NCBI RefSeq assembly: GCF_900112255.1
Contig: NZ_FOLE01000006.1
Location: 1-64,000 of the forward strand
Length of the DNA: 64,000 nucleotides
Direction: 5' to 3'
Origin: Flexibacter flexilis DSM 6793
GTDB lineage: Bacteria > Bacteroidota > Bacteroidia > Cytophagales > Flexibacteraceae
Numbering within the stretch: the stretch's first letter is position 1; every line of letters starts with the position of its first letter. The notes beneath the pieces were generated by a model that worked only from the letters and a program-made list of their open reading frames with translations, did no database searches and was not told the DNA's origin. The translations under genes were made by a program, and so were the position numbers. Positions 26,529-35,775 of this stretch are shown in pieces.

Positions 26529-27727
26529 TATTTGCTACTAAGTTCTGTTACAGCCAACCAAGCCATTAGTCCCGCTCCTATTTCCAAAGCGGCTTCATCT
26601 ATGTCGAACGTCGGCGTATGTACGCCCGACGTAATGCCGCGCGTTTCGTTGCGTGTGCCGAGTCTGTAAAAACAGCCGTCCATTTGTTGCGTGTAATACG
26701 AAAAATCTTCGGCAGCCATCCAAATATCCAAGTCCACTACTTTTTCTTCTCCCAAATATTCCACAGCCGCCGAGCGCATACGCTGCGTGAGTTCTGGGGC
26801 ATTTTTCAGAAATGGATAGCCGTGCATAATCGTAAACTCGCACGAACCGCCCATACTTTCGGCGATGCCTTCGGCAAGTTTTTTCATGCGGGCGTGTGCT
26901 TCGCCGCGCCATTTTTCGTCTAAAGTACGGAATGTTCCTTCCAATTTTACTTCATTCGGAATAACGTTGGTTGCGCCATTGGCAATTACTTTTCCGAAAG
27001 ATAAAACGCTGGGAATACGCGGATTAGCCATGCGGCTCACTACTTGCTGCAATGCTACAATGATATGCGAAGAAATTAGAACAGGGTCAATGAACATTTC
27101 GGGCATGGCACCGTGTCCACCTTTGCCGCGCACGGTTACATAAATTTCGTCGGTGCTGGCCATGTACAAACCTTCCCGAAAACCAACCATACCCGCTGGC
27201 AGCATCGGCATTACGTGCTGGCCAATAATGGAGTTAGGACTTGGATTTTCCAGTGCGCCATCTTTAATCATCAGCGAAGCACCACCCGGAATTACTTCTT
27301 CTCCAGGTTGAAAAATGAGTTTCACCGTACCCTCAAACTCGTCTTTATGTGCAAAAAGGAGTTGTGCAGCCCCAAGCAACGATGCCGTGTGTGCATCATG
27401 GCCGCAAGCGTGCATAACTCCTTCTTTGGTGGATTTATACGGTACGTCATTCGCTTCTACGATGGGCAGCGCGTCCATGTCGGCACGCAAAGCCACCACT
27501 CTACTATCAGGATTGCGGCCTTTGATGAGGGCAACCAATCCCGTATTGGCAACGCCTTCTTGGGGTTCTATCCCGATTTGGCGCAAATAATTGGCAATAA
27601 ATTTAGCAGTTTCAAATTCCTGAAAAGAAAGCTCAGGATTTGCGTGAATCTGGCGGCGTGCCGCCACTACTTGTGGAGCAATGGCCGTAGCCATTTGTTG
27701 CAATTTTTCTTTAAGCGAATATTCCAT
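26528..27727 (-). CDS. M20-family amidohydrolase / N-acyl amino acid hydrolase
   Basis: A dimetal amidohydrolase of the IAA-amino-acid/hippurate hydrolase subfamily (M20D). The 399 residues show [15 protein letters not shown] (ligands C108, H110), [15 protein letters not shown] with the catalytic and ligand Glu pair at about 143-144, and [14 protein letters not shown] dimerisation domain begins at [29 protein letters not shown] closes the site. The natural substrate is uncertain. First gene of an operon with dtd and a methyltransferase; promoter TATCTTTG lies 32 bp upstream. Confidence 0.9.
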   Translation of the reverse strand: MEYSLKEKLQQMATAIAPQVVAARRQIHANPELSFQEFETAKFIANYLRQIGIEPQEGVANTGLVALIKGRNPDSRVVALRADMDALPIVEANDVPYKSTKEGVMHACGHDAHTASLLGAAQLLFAHKDEFEGTVKLIFQPGEEVIPGGASLMIKDGALENPSPNSIIGQHVMPMLPAGMVGFREGLYMASTDEIYVTVRGKGGHGAMPEMFIDPVLISSHIIVALQQVVSRMANPRIPSVLSFGKVIANGATNVIPNEVKLEGTFRTLDEKWRGEAHARMKKLAEGIAESMGGSCEFTIMHGYPFLKNAPELTQRMRSAAVEYLGEEKVVDLDIWMAAEDFSYYTQQMDGCFYRLGTRNETRGITSGVHTPTFDIDEAALEIGAGLMAWLAVTELSSK

Positions 27728-27758
27728 AAATCATGCAAAAGCATTGTGAACAGTTCGC

Positions 27759-27766
27759 CAAAGATA
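27759..27766 (-). promoter_or_regulatory. -7 element of the M20-dtd-methyltransferase operon
   Basis: TATCTTTG on the minus strand, matching TAnnTTTG, about 32 bp before the ATG at 27727. The -33 element is not clear. Confidence 0.55.
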
Positions 27767-27782
27767 AGCATTAGAACTTTTG

Positions 27783-28175
27783 TTAGTTCACATCTTGCCC
27801 CGTAAGTTCAAATTCGAGCTGGTCGGCCACTTGTGCCACTTCGCTCATAATGTCGGAAAGCTCTTCGTCGGTGGCTCTGGCGGCAGGAATAGCGGCGGCC
27901 ACTTGCACAATGCCTTCATGTATCACCACTTTGCAATAACAAAGCTCGTGATTAAGTTCTAACAAGGCGACATGGTCTATGTATTCGTTGGCTGGGCACA
28001 CTTTGGACAAAAACTCAATTACTGAGCGTCCGTTGCGTACCACTTGATACACGCCTACGTTCTGAAAACGACTGGCACCCAAACTCACCGTAACCACATC
28101 TACTGTGTCGGTGTATTCGATGAAGGAGTTACGAGTACGCTCCGCGTAGTCCCGTAAGAATTGTTGGAGATTCAT
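27783..28175 (-). CDS. YbjN/T3SS-chaperone-like small protein
   Basis: A 130-residue cytosolic protein without signal peptide. The alternation of helix, beta-meander (VDVVTVSLGASRFQNVGVYQVV; CYCKVVIHEGIVQVAAAIP) and closing helix (DEELSDIMSEVAQVADQLEFEL) resembles the YbjN / type III secretion chaperone-like fold. This is fold-level resemblance only, and no function is claimed. Single gene; the M20 operon promoter begins just downstream. Confidence 0.6.
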   Translation of the reverse strand: MNLQQFLRDYAERTRNSFIEYTDTVDVVTVSLGASRFQNVGVYQVVRNGRSVIEFLSKVCPANEYIDHVALLELNHELCYCKVVIHEGIVQVAAAIPAARATDEELSDIMSEVAQVADQLEFELTGQDVN

Positions 28176-28388
28176 GGCTAAACTAAATTAAAGGTGATAC
28201 GAATAGTTTAGTTAGTTGTTTATGTAAAAATGGAGCGGTTTGGCTTGTTGTAAAGATAGCAAAAGTTTTGAAGCTAAAATAATTATTCCAAGCCCAAAGA
28301 TGAAAATAGCCACAAGTAACAATATTTTTTAAAATACAATTATTGGTTACAGACAATTTTCTACTCTTTTATTACTTAATATCTGCTT

Positions 28389-28844
28389 TTAAGAAAAAGT
28401 AAGTATGCCGTTTACCCATTCAGGGTCGAATTGTGCGCCAAATTTGCGGTAAAAGTTTAACGCGGGTTCGTTCCATTCGAGTACTTGCCAAGTCATGCGC
28501 TTACAACCTTCGTCTTTGGCGTGTTGTATGGTTCTTTCAAAAAGCTGATAACCAATATTTTGTCCGCGCATTTTTTCGGTAACGATAATATCTTCCAAAT
28601 ATAAAACCTTGCCTTTCCAAGTCGAATACCGATAATAATACAAGGAAATGCCCACAATTTTATTTTCTTGCTCGGCCACAAAAAAACCAAAAATCGGATT
28701 TGCGCCGAAGCCGTCTATTTCCATTTGCTCGACCGTATTTTCTACTTCGTGGGCGGCTCGCTCATATTCGGCCAACTCTTTTACCAATTCTAAAACTTGC
28801 GGCAAATCCCCGATTTGACCTTTACGAATTTCAATCTTGCTCAT
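28389..28844 (-). CDS. GNAT-family N-acetyltransferase, SSAT-like
   Basis: An acetyl-CoA dependent N-acetyltransferase of 151 residues. The GNAT fold is visible: IEIRKGQIGDLPQVLELVKELAEYE, VGISLYYYRYSTWKGKVLYLEDI (strands 4-5), the acetyl-CoA loop MRGQNIGYQLF (Q/RxxGxG/A-like), and LEWNEPALNFYRKFGA. The YSTWKGKVLYLEDI stretch is characteristic of spermidine/spermine (or thialysine) acetyltransferases, so a polyamine-like amine is a plausible substrate. Divergent from queA. Confidence 0.88.
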   Translation of the reverse strand: MSKIEIRKGQIGDLPQVLELVKELAEYERAAHEVENTVEQMEIDGFGANPIFGFFVAEQENKIVGISLYYYRYSTWKGKVLYLEDIIVTEKMRGQNIGYQLFERTIQHAKDEGCKRMTWQVLEWNEPALNFYRKFGAQFDPEWVNGILTFS

Positions 28845-28902
28845 ATTTTGTTTTGAAATTTGAAAAAACGCCGCAAAAATGCCGTTTTCAGTTGGTTTTG
28901 GC

Positions 28903-28910
28903 TAAGTTTG
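28903..28910 (+). promoter_or_regulatory. -7 element for queA
   Basis: TAAGTTTG fits the consensus and gives a leader of roughly 60 nt to the ATG at 28978. No good -33 element at the usual distance. Confidence 0.5.
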
Positions 28911-28977
28911 CAGGCCGTTTGTTTTGCTACAAACGTATTATTTTTCCCGAATTTTACTAAAAAAGCGGTTTGTAATT

Positions 28978-30186
28978 ATGTTAGACCCCATTCGTAAAGA
29001 GGATTTTCTTTACACGCTGCCCGACGAAAAAATAGCTCGTTTTCCGCTGCCCCAACGCGATACCGCCAAATTGTTGGTGTATCGTCAGGGCCAAATCCAA
29101 CACAGTCAATTCAGGCATTTGGGCGAGTTTTTGCCGCCAGATAGTTTTTTGTTTTTTAATAATACGAAAGTAATTGCGGCGCGTATGGCTTTCCAACGCG
29201 ACACAGGCGCACACGTCGAAATATTTTTGCTCAATCCCACAGAACCTACGCCTGTGGTGGCTTTGGCCATGCAGCAAACAGGTTTTTGCGTTTGGCATTG
29301 CATGATTGGCAACAAAAAACGCCTCAAAACCAACGAAATTTTAACCAAAAATATCCAAACCGAAACAGGCCAGAGCCTCCAACTTCGCGCCCAACTCATT
29401 GATTTAGAAAATATGTTGGTGCGTTTTGAGTGGTCGCCTGCCGATATTTCGTTTGCACAAGTAGTGGAACAAGCTGGCCAAATGCCATTGCCGCCTTACC
29501 TGAAACGCAGCGAGGAAGCCGCCGACAAATTGCGTTACCAGACTGTTTATGCCCAAAATGAAGGCGCGGTAGCTGCTCCTACGGCGGGGCTGCATTTTAC
29601 GCCTGCGGTTTTTGAGGATTTGCAGCAGCGCGGCATGGCGCACGATTATGTTACGTTGCACGTAAGTGCGGGCACGTTCAGGCCCCTACAAGCCGACAAC
29701 GTACTCGAACACGAAATGCACGCCGAGCAGCTTATTTTTTCGGTCAAAAATTTGGAAAATCTGCTGGCCAACGAACGCATTATTGCTGTCGGGACTACGT
29801 CCATGCGTGCACTGGAAAGTTTGTATTGGTTTGGAGTAAAGCTCTTGAAAACCAACGATAAAGATTTTAGAATAGACCAATATTTGCCCTACCAATTCGA
29901 GGCCGCAAGCCTGCCCACACGTGCGCAATCGCTTACGGCTGTTTTGGATTTTATGAAAGAAAATAATTTGGAGGAGTTGGGCGGCCAAACACAAATTTAC
30001 ATCGTGCCCAGCTACGAATTTAAGATTTGCAAAGGCATTGTTACGAATTATCACCAACCCGAAAGCACGCTAATTTTGTTGGTAGCGGCTTTTGTGGGCG
30101 AAAATTGGCGCAAAATCTACGACGAAGCCCTTAACAACGATTATCGCTTTTTGAGCTTCGGAGATTCGTCGTTGCTGCTGCCCTAA
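28978..30186 (+). CDS. queA: S-adenosylmethionine:tRNA ribosyltransferase-isomerase
   Basis: Adds the ribosyl part of SAM to preQ1 in tRNA to make epoxyqueuosine. The 402 residues start at 28978 (MLDPIRKEDFLYTLPDEKIA); the upstream in-frame ATG lies close to the promoter and adds non-family sequence. Conserved segments are FFNNTKVIAARM, QMPLPPYLKR, RYQTVYAQNEGAVAAPTAGLHFT, VTLHVSAGTF, AVGTTSMRALES and TNYHQPESTLILLVAAF. Its TAA shares bases with the TAG of the convergent wcaF gene. Confidence 0.96.
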   Translation: MLDPIRKEDFLYTLPDEKIARFPLPQRDTAKLLVYRQGQIQHSQFRHLGEFLPPDSFLFFNNTKVIAARMAFQRDTGAHVEIFLLNPTEPTPVVALAMQQTGFCVWHCMIGNKKRLKTNEILTKNIQTETGQSLQLRAQLIDLENMLVRFEWSPADISFAQVVEQAGQMPLPPYLKRSEEAADKLRYQTVYAQNEGAVAAPTAGLHFTPAVFEDLQQRGMAHDYVTLHVSAGTFRPLQADNVLEHEMHAEQLIFSVKNLENLLANERIIAVGTTSMRALESLYWFGVKLLKTNDKDFRIDQYLPYQFEAASLPTRAQSLTAVLDFMKENNLEELGGQTQIYIVPSYEFKICKGIVTNYHQPESTLILLVAAFVGENWRKIYDEALNNDYRFLSFGDSSLLLP

Positions 30187-30725
30187 ACGCGTTGGCGTTT
30201 GGGTTGTGCGGGGTTGCCCTGATACACGGTGTAGGCTTCGAGCGAATGCGTAGCCACCGAGCCAGCCGCCAAAACGCTATGCGATTTGCAAACCACATTG
30301 GGGCAAACGACGGCTTTTGCCCCAACCCACGCGCCTTCTTCGAGCGTGATTTCGCCTGTGAGCAAATCGAAAGTTTCTCGTTTGTAGTCGTGGCTTCCCG
30401 TCAATAACATCGCGCCTTGCGAAACGCACGAATTATCGGCCAGCCGCACCATCACCAAATTATCTATCCAAACCTCTTCGCCAATCCAAACATGGTTGCC
30501 TACTTCCAAAAGCCAAGGATATTTGATATTTACCGAAGGTTTTATCACGACACCCGCGCCCACTTTTGCGCCAAAAAGTCGGAGCAATCGCACTTTCAGG
30601 CCGCTGACAGGATTCAGGGGATTAATAAAAAACAAAGCATTGCAGAAATACCAAAGCAAACGCTTCGGCGCGGAAGCCTTCGGGCTATACCAGTCGTTAT
30701 TAAATTTACTTAGATTTACGTTCAT
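30183..30725 (-). CDS. wcaF: WcaF-like hexapeptide acetyltransferase
   Basis: A left-handed beta-helix O-acetyltransferase of 180 residues, related to the colanic acid enzyme WcaF, expected to acetylate a surface polysaccharide precursor. The N-terminal segment NPLNPVSGLKVRLLRLFGAKVG is family-typical. Hexapeptide repeats run from there through VIKPSVNIKYPWLLEVGNHV to VVCPNVVCKSHSVLAAGSVA, with the catalytic-region His in TGSHDYKRETFDL. The start lies inside the end of the upstream polymerase-like gene (20-nt overlap), so the two are one operon. Confidence 0.9.
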   Translation of the reverse strand: MNVNLSKFNNDWYSPKASAPKRLLWYFCNALFFINPLNPVSGLKVRLLRLFGAKVGAGVVIKPSVNIKYPWLLEVGNHVWIGEEVWIDNLVMVRLADNSCVSQGAMLLTGSHDYKRETFDLLTGEITLEEGAWVGAKAVVCPNVVCKSHSVLAAGSVATHSLEAYTVYQGNPAQPKRQRV

Positions 30726-32061
30726 ACCAAAAAACTTCTTTTAGTTTGTAATGGCTCAGCAAGCGCACCAGCGCAAACGGAAACATCAGATACACAAATA
30801 GTTCGACTTGTTGCGGCAAATATCCGCGCGTAATAATCTGAAACATAAACGCCGTGCAGCAGAGTTTCCAAGCCAAATAAAAATCGCCTTCGGGCAAATG
30901 TGCGAGCCTGCCCAACAGCCAACCCACCAGCGCAGCCAACACAATCAGCCCAATCCAACCAAACGACAAATAATATTCTTCCCAGTCCGTAATTGCTCCC
31001 GTGCGCGGCGGTTGCCCTGCTTCGGGCGTGCCTTGTGCTGCCCACTGCCATTCTAATAATGGAGGAAAAGGTTTTTTGTTATTTGGGAAAAATTGCGAAG
31101 GAATAGCGCGGTAATAGGTTTGCAAGAACATGGTACGTCCCCAATCCAGCGGCATTTGATGTTCGTCGCGATAGCGCAACATTAACATAAATACTTGGCT
31201 GTTGATAGTTTGTTCGGTGAGTAGTTTTTCGTCGAAGCGGCGCAAATCCAGTGTTGTTTCTGAGCCGATGCGTTTGGCGATGGCCATACGATTCAGCGTA
31301 AGCAACATTATTCCCAACACACAAACAATAATTACTAACAAAGCCTTCCAATAGTCTTGTGGTCGCCAACGCAAATTATACCAAAAATAGCCAGCCGCAC
31401 CCACCATCAGCATAATAATTCGGTATCGCCAGCCCGACAGCAAGAAAAAATAGCCGCAAACCACCACCAAAGCCCACCACCAAAGGCGCGGCATTCGGTA
31501 CACCAAAAACATGATAAGTATGCTAATGAGCGTATTGATTAAGGCTTCCAAATACCTATACTCAGGGTGTGGAGCTGTAAGGGAATATAAAAAAACAACA
31601 CCTTGTTCTTCTCCTGTTGTATTACTAAAGTCGAATAAGAGCATCCAATTCATAAAACCAGCCTTGTATAAATTGTAAACAATTGCTACCCAACACAATA
31701 CAAACAACACCGAAAGCACTACCAACGGACTACGCCAGTCATCATAGGTCAAGAGTTTGCGATACGGACGAGTTGGGCGCAAATGCACGCTGCTCCAATA
31801 CCCGAACGTAAAAGCAGCCAAACCGACCACATACACGCCCATTGCTTCGGGGAAATACGCGCCATAATCTATTCCGTATAGACTATTTACGCCCGTATAA
31901 AAATTGATAGCTGGCGTAACGCCCACATAAAAAAAGTAAACGAACAGCGAAAAGCAATACGCCAAATGCCGCGAAACACCTCCCCAACGAAGCACTTGCA
32001 AGAGATTGAAAATAAACATGATGGCCAGTGCCCCAAATGCCAAGTGTACAAACCACTCCAT
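30706..32061 (-). CDS. Polytopic membrane protein, Wzy-like polysaccharide polymerase
   Basis: About 451 residues with ten or more hydrophobic segments and a large soluble loop (about residues 270-370 with RRFDEKLLTEQTINSQVFML and WGRTMFLQTYYRAIPSQFFP). This layout is that of O-antigen/oligosaccharide repeat-unit polymerases; the loop motif around the polymerase site is the usual clue but sequence identity in this class is low. The start is ambiguous: an ATG at 32061 gives MEWFVHLAFGALAIMF, whereas the ATG at 32130 lies only about 9 nt after the predicted transcription start and adds 23 residues. Overlap with wcaF supports a role in surface polysaccharide. Confidence 0.65.
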   Translation of the reverse strand: MEWFVHLAFGALAIMFIFNLLQVLRWGGVSRHLAYCFSLFVYFFYVGVTPAINFYTGVNSLYGIDYGAYFPEAMGVYVVGLAAFTFGYWSSVHLRPTRPYRKLLTYDDWRSPLVVLSVLFVLCWVAIVYNLYKAGFMNWMLLFDFSNTTGEEQGVVFLYSLTAPHPEYRYLEALINTLISILIMFLVYRMPRLWWWALVVVCGYFFLLSGWRYRIIMLMVGAAGYFWYNLRWRPQDYWKALLVIIVCVLGIMLLTLNRMAIAKRIGSETTLDLRRFDEKLLTEQTINSQVFMLMLRYRDEHQMPLDWGRTMFLQTYYRAIPSQFFPNNKKPFPPLLEWQWAAQGTPEAGQPPRTGAITDWEEYYLSFGWIGLIVLAALVGWLLGRLAHLPEGDFYLAWKLCCTAFMFQIITRGYLPQQVELFVYLMFPFALVRLLSHYKLKEVFWYERKSK

Positions 32062-32144
32062 TACGATAAGGTCAAAAATTTCTGTCAGGTAGATGATAAA
32101 CAAAAGGCCTTCACCCTCACGGCAGGCCATTTTGAAATGAAGGG

Positions 32145-32174
32145 CAAAGGTAAATAAATTTTTGGGGCTGCAAA
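32145..32174 (-). promoter_or_regulatory. Promoter of the polymerase-wcaF operon
   Basis: On the minus strand TTTG (32171-32174), 18 bp, TACCTTTG (32145-32152): full consensus. Confidence 0.8.
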
Positions 32175-32418
32175 GAGGCCTTTTTCTGGCTCTAAAATGT
32201 TACGGAGAGTTTTATAAAAAGTTATTTGTCAGTGGGTTAGTGGGCTTTGGTGTAGCCAAATTGTTAGCCAAAAGTTAGAGAAATAAACTTTTCTTATTTA
32301 AAGATAAAATCAGCAGCACAAATTTCATTTTTCTAACAAAACAATTTAATTCTTTCACAAAAACCGCTTGACTATCAGGTAATACACCAAAAGTAACTTA
32401 GCAGAAAAAGAACGACAC

Positions 32419-33243
32419 ATGGATTTCAAGAGAAAACCTCAAATCGTTGTTATCAGCGACACACACTTAGGTACTTACGGCTGCCATGCCAAAGAGTTAC
32501 TGCAATATCTCAAATCCGTTCAGCCTGAGTTGTTGATTCTCAACGGCGACATTATCGACATTTGGAATTTGAGTAAAAGTTATTTTCCTGCCTCGCACAT
32601 GGACGTGCTGCGCCGCATTATGAAAATGGCCAGCAAAGGCACAAAAGTAGTCTATATCACTGGCAATCATGATGATATGTTGCGAAAATACACGGATTTG
32701 GAAATGGGAAATCTGGAAATTGTGGACAAATATCTGTTGCGCATCAACGGCAAAAAAGCGTGGTTTTTTCATGGCGATGTGTTCGACAACACTACCAAAG
32801 GTTGGGCTAAATTTTTGGCCAAACTCGGCGGCAAAGGTTACGACTGGCTTATTTTACTGAATCGCCTCATCAACTGGATTTTGGAGCGATTGGGCAAAGA
32901 AAAAATGAGTTTCTCGAAACGCGTAAAAGATAGCGTAAAAAAGGCCGTAACGTGGGTCAATAATTTTGAAACGACGGCGGCAGAATTGGCTATCGAAAAA
33001 GGTTACGACTACGTGATTTGCGGCCATATTCACAAACAACAAATTCGCGAAATCCAGACCGAAAAAGGCAAAGTTCAGTACCTGAACAGCGGCGATTGGG
33101 TCGAAAATCTCACGGCCTTAGAGTTCGACAATGGCCAGTGGAGCATTTACGAACATACGCTTGATTACCAAGAAGTAGCACCGTTTGCGGTGTCTGCCGA
33201 AGAGGTAGAACTTGACTTTTTGAGCAAAATATTAGCTTCCTAA
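32419..33243 (+). CDS. LpxH-like UDP-2,3-diacylglucosamine diphosphatase
   Basis: A calcineurin-type metallophosphoesterase of 274 residues, closest in pattern to LpxH (lipid A pathway, hydrolysing UDP-diacylglucosamine). Metal-binding motifs in order: SDTHLG (13-18), NGDIID, TGNHDD, FHGDVFD and CGHIHKQ. An amphipathic helical insertion (ILLNRLINWILERLGKEKM) between the last two is the membrane-facing cap seen in LpxH. It is longer than E. coli LpxH by about 35 residues. It is followed 38 bp later by a glycosyltransferase gene on the same strand. No full promoter consensus is visible in the 288 bp before it. Confidence 0.85.
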   Translation: MDFKRKPQIVVISDTHLGTYGCHAKELLQYLKSVQPELLILNGDIIDIWNLSKSYFPASHMDVLRRIMKMASKGTKVVYITGNHDDMLRKYTDLEMGNLEIVDKYLLRINGKKAWFFHGDVFDNTTKGWAKFLAKLGGKGYDWLILLNRLINWILERLGKEKMSFSKRVKDSVKKAVTWVNNFETTAAELAIEKGYDYVICGHIHKQQIREIQTEKGKVQYLNSGDWVENLTALEFDNGQWSIYEHTLDYQEVAPFAVSAEEVELDFLSKILAS

Positions 33244-33281
33244 ATTTCTCCAACACACTTACTACAAACGCTCCCAAACTT

Positions 33282-34295
33282 ATGAAAATCTTTTATGCTG
33301 TGCAGGCCACTGGCAACGGGCATTTGAGCCGCGCTTCGCAATTGTATCCGTTTCTGAAAAAATACGGTGATGTTGATTTTTTTGTAAGTGGCTGTAATTC
33401 AAATATTGATTATGCCTTTCCCGTCAAATACAAAAGTCGGGGTTGGAGCTTGCACTACAGCAAAACGGGCGGTTTGGACTATTGGGACATTTTCAAACAT
33501 ACCAGCCCGCGCCAAATGTACAAGGACGCGGCGGCACTGCCACTCAAGCAATACGACGTGGTCATTAACGATTTTGATTTTATTACCTCGCTGGCTTGCC
33601 AAACGCAAGGTGTTAGCTCCGTGCAATTTGGGCATCAGGCCAGTTTCCAGAGCAAACACACTCCACGCCCCGACAGCACGAATTTATTAGGAGAAATGAT
33701 TTTGCAGAATTTTGCACGCGCCAACCAATACATTGGCCTGCATTTCGAGCAATACGACAAATTTATTTTTCCGCCCATCGTCAAGCAGGAATTTATCCAA
33801 GCCGACATCACCGACGAAGGCCACGTAACCGTATATCTGCCCGCTTTCATGCGCGAAAAGTTACTGGCCAATTTTTCGCAACTGCCGCACATTCGTTTTC
33901 ATTGGTTTTTACCCGAAATAAAACAGCCGTTTACGGAAAAAAATATTAGTTATTATCCAGTCAATCAACAACTTTTCAACGAAAGTTTGCGCACTTGCAA
34001 AGGCATCATCACGGGGGCAGGATTTGAAACGCCTTCGGAGGCTTTGTACATGAACAAAAAAGTGTTGGCCGTGCCAATTCAGAAACATTATGAGCAAGAA
34101 TGCAACGCGGCAGCCATGCAGCGCATGGGCGTTTGTGTAGTCAAGAAAATAGATGATTTGTTTGCTCACAAAATAGCCAAATGGTATGCCAGCCCTCAAA
34201 CGCAAACGAGTGTTGCGGCCAATAACATCGCCGAAACACTCGCTTATTTATTCGATACATATCCGTATGCCAAAACGCGCCGCCCAATGGCTTAG
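33282..34295 (+). CDS. Glycosyltransferase, MurG/UGT-like GT-B fold
   Basis: A 337-residue GT-B glycosyltransferase of the Glyco_trans_1_3 type. It begins MKIFYAVQATGNGHLSRASQL (the GxGHxxR motif seen at the start of UGT-like enzymes), and the nucleotide-sugar side has GIITGAGFETPSEALYMNKKVLAVP with the closing QECNAAAMQRMG. The acceptor and donor are unknown. It probably forms an operon with the LpxH-like gene, pointing to envelope glycolipid synthesis. Its stop codon overlaps that of convergent purD by two bases. Confidence 0.82.
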   Translation: MKIFYAVQATGNGHLSRASQLYPFLKKYGDVDFFVSGCNSNIDYAFPVKYKSRGWSLHYSKTGGLDYWDIFKHTSPRQMYKDAAALPLKQYDVVINDFDFITSLACQTQGVSSVQFGHQASFQSKHTPRPDSTNLLGEMILQNFARANQYIGLHFEQYDKFIFPPIVKQEFIQADITDEGHVTVYLPAFMREKLLANFSQLPHIRFHWFLPEIKQPFTEKNISYYPVNQQLFNESLRTCKGIITGAGFETPSEALYMNKKVLAVPIQKHYEQECNAAAMQRMGVCVVKKIDDLFAHKIAKWYASPQTQTSVAANNIAETLAYLFDTYPYAKTRRPMA

Positions 34296-35614
34296 TAGGC
34301 ACTGTGGCTCAGGTATTTTTTGAGGTCGTTGGCTACATCGCGGCGGAAATAACGGTCTTGCCACTGAATCGTTTCGGCGGCTTTCATGGCTTTGGCTTGC
34401 GCTTCTGGCAACGAGTCGGCTAAGGCCGTAACCGCAATTACGCGGCCTCCGTTGGTTAAGGTTTGTCCTTCGGCGGCTTTTGTTCCTGCCTGAAACACCA
34501 ACACATCGGCTTGCTGTGCAGCCTGCTCAATCCCCGAAATCACATGACCTGTTTGGTGCTGCACGGGGTAGCCGCCAGCCGCCAACACCACCGTTACGGC
34601 GGTTTGCGGGTTGAGTTTAAAATCCACTTCCTGCAAACGTCCTTGCGCAGTAGCCGTGAACACTTCTACCAAATCTGAGGTAATGCGCGGCACTACGGCT
34701 TCGGTTTCGGGGTCGCCCATGCGTACATTGTATTCTATCACGTAGGGTTTGCCCGCCACATTCATTAATCCAATAAAAATAAAACCTTTGTAGTCGATGC
34801 CTTCCGCCGCAAGTCCCGCGATGGTTGGCTCTATAATTGTTTTCTCGACTTGCTCCATAAAGGCCGCATCTACGAAAGGCACAGGCGAAACCGCCCCCAT
34901 GCCGCCCGTATTCAGGCCAGTGTCTCCTTCGCCAATGCGTTTGTAGTCTTTGGCTTCGGGCAAAATCTTGTAGTTTTTGCCATCGGTCAGCACAAAAACT
35001 GATACTTCGATTCCATCCAAATATTGTTCAATGACCACTTTGCTACTGGCCGCCCCAAATTGTTGTTCGAGCAACATTTGGCGCAATGCTTCGGTGGCTT
35101 CTTCGTGTGTTTGGGCAATAATTACGCCTTTGCCTGCGGCCAAACCATCGGCTTTGAGCACTACGGGCAAGCTGTGCGCGGCCACGTATTCGAGGGCTTG
35201 CGGCCATTGCTCCGCCGTGAAAGTCTGGTAAGTAGCCGTCGGGATAGCGTATTTTTGCATAAAGTTTTTAGAAAAATCTTTGCTTCCTTCCAGTTGTGCG
35301 CCTTTGGCCGAAGGCCCCACGATAAGAATCTGAGAGAGTGCAGGTTGTGCCGCAAAATAATCTACAATTCCTTCCACCAATGGCACTTCTGGCCCCACGA
35401 CCACCAACGAAATTTGGTGCTGAAGGCAGGCCGCTCCCAAAGCCTCGAAATCCGTCACGGCAATAGGCAAATTGGTGGCGAGGCTGGCCGTTCCTGCGTT
35501 GCCGGGGGCGACAAACAAACGGTTACAAAGTGGGCTTTGGCTCAAATGCCACGTAAAAGCGTGTTCGCGTCCGCCGTTGCCGACGATAAGGATATTTTGC
35601 TTTAGATTTTCCAT
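34292..35614 (-). CDS. purD: Phosphoribosylamine-glycine ligase
   Basis: Second step of purine synthesis: ATP-dependent joining of phosphoribosylamine and glycine. Start at 35614 (MENLKQNILIVGNGGREHAFTW) is the family N-terminus; a longer frame upstream adds low-quality sequence. The 440 residues show GNGGREHA, VVVGPEVPLVEGIVDYF, the ATP-grasp LPVVLKADGLAAGKGVIIA, NTGGMGAVSPVPF and the catalytic EYNVRMGDPETEAVVPR. Typical length. Monocistronic. Confidence 0.96.
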   Translation of the reverse strand: MENLKQNILIVGNGGREHAFTWHLSQSPLCNRLFVAPGNAGTASLATNLPIAVTDFEALGAACLQHQISLVVVGPEVPLVEGIVDYFAAQPALSQILIVGPSAKGAQLEGSKDFSKNFMQKYAIPTATYQTFTAEQWPQALEYVAAHSLPVVLKADGLAAGKGVIIAQTHEEATEALRQMLLEQQFGAASSKVVIEQYLDGIEVSVFVLTDGKNYKILPEAKDYKRIGEGDTGLNTGGMGAVSPVPFVDAAFMEQVEKTIIEPTIAGLAAEGIDYKGFIFIGLMNVAGKPYVIEYNVRMGDPETEAVVPRITSDLVEVFTATAQGRLQEVDFKLNPQTAVTVVLAAGGYPVQHQTGHVISGIEQAAQQADVLVFQAGTKAAEGQTLTNGGRVIAVTALADSLPEAQAKAMKAAETIQWQDRYFRRDVANDLKKYLSHSAY

Positions 35615-35720
35615 AATATCTTTTTGCTCAATGAGTTGTAAGGAAGATAATATTGTTTGAAGCTGCAAGCTATACAAAAAAAGCCTGATTTTGAAGGTAT
35701 TTTTGAGCAAGTAAAACAAA

Positions 35721-35749
35721 GCGGCGCAGCCCCGTTGGGGCTGCGCCGC
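35721..35749 (-). terminator. Terminator of the FKBP gene
   Basis: GCGGCGCAGCCCC (35721-35733) pairs perfectly with GGGGCTGCGCCGC (35737-35749) around GTT. On the minus strand it is followed by TTTGTTTT. It lies between the FKBP gene and purD. Confidence 0.9.
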
Positions 35750-35775
35750 ACACAATTGAATTATTTCAAAATAAA

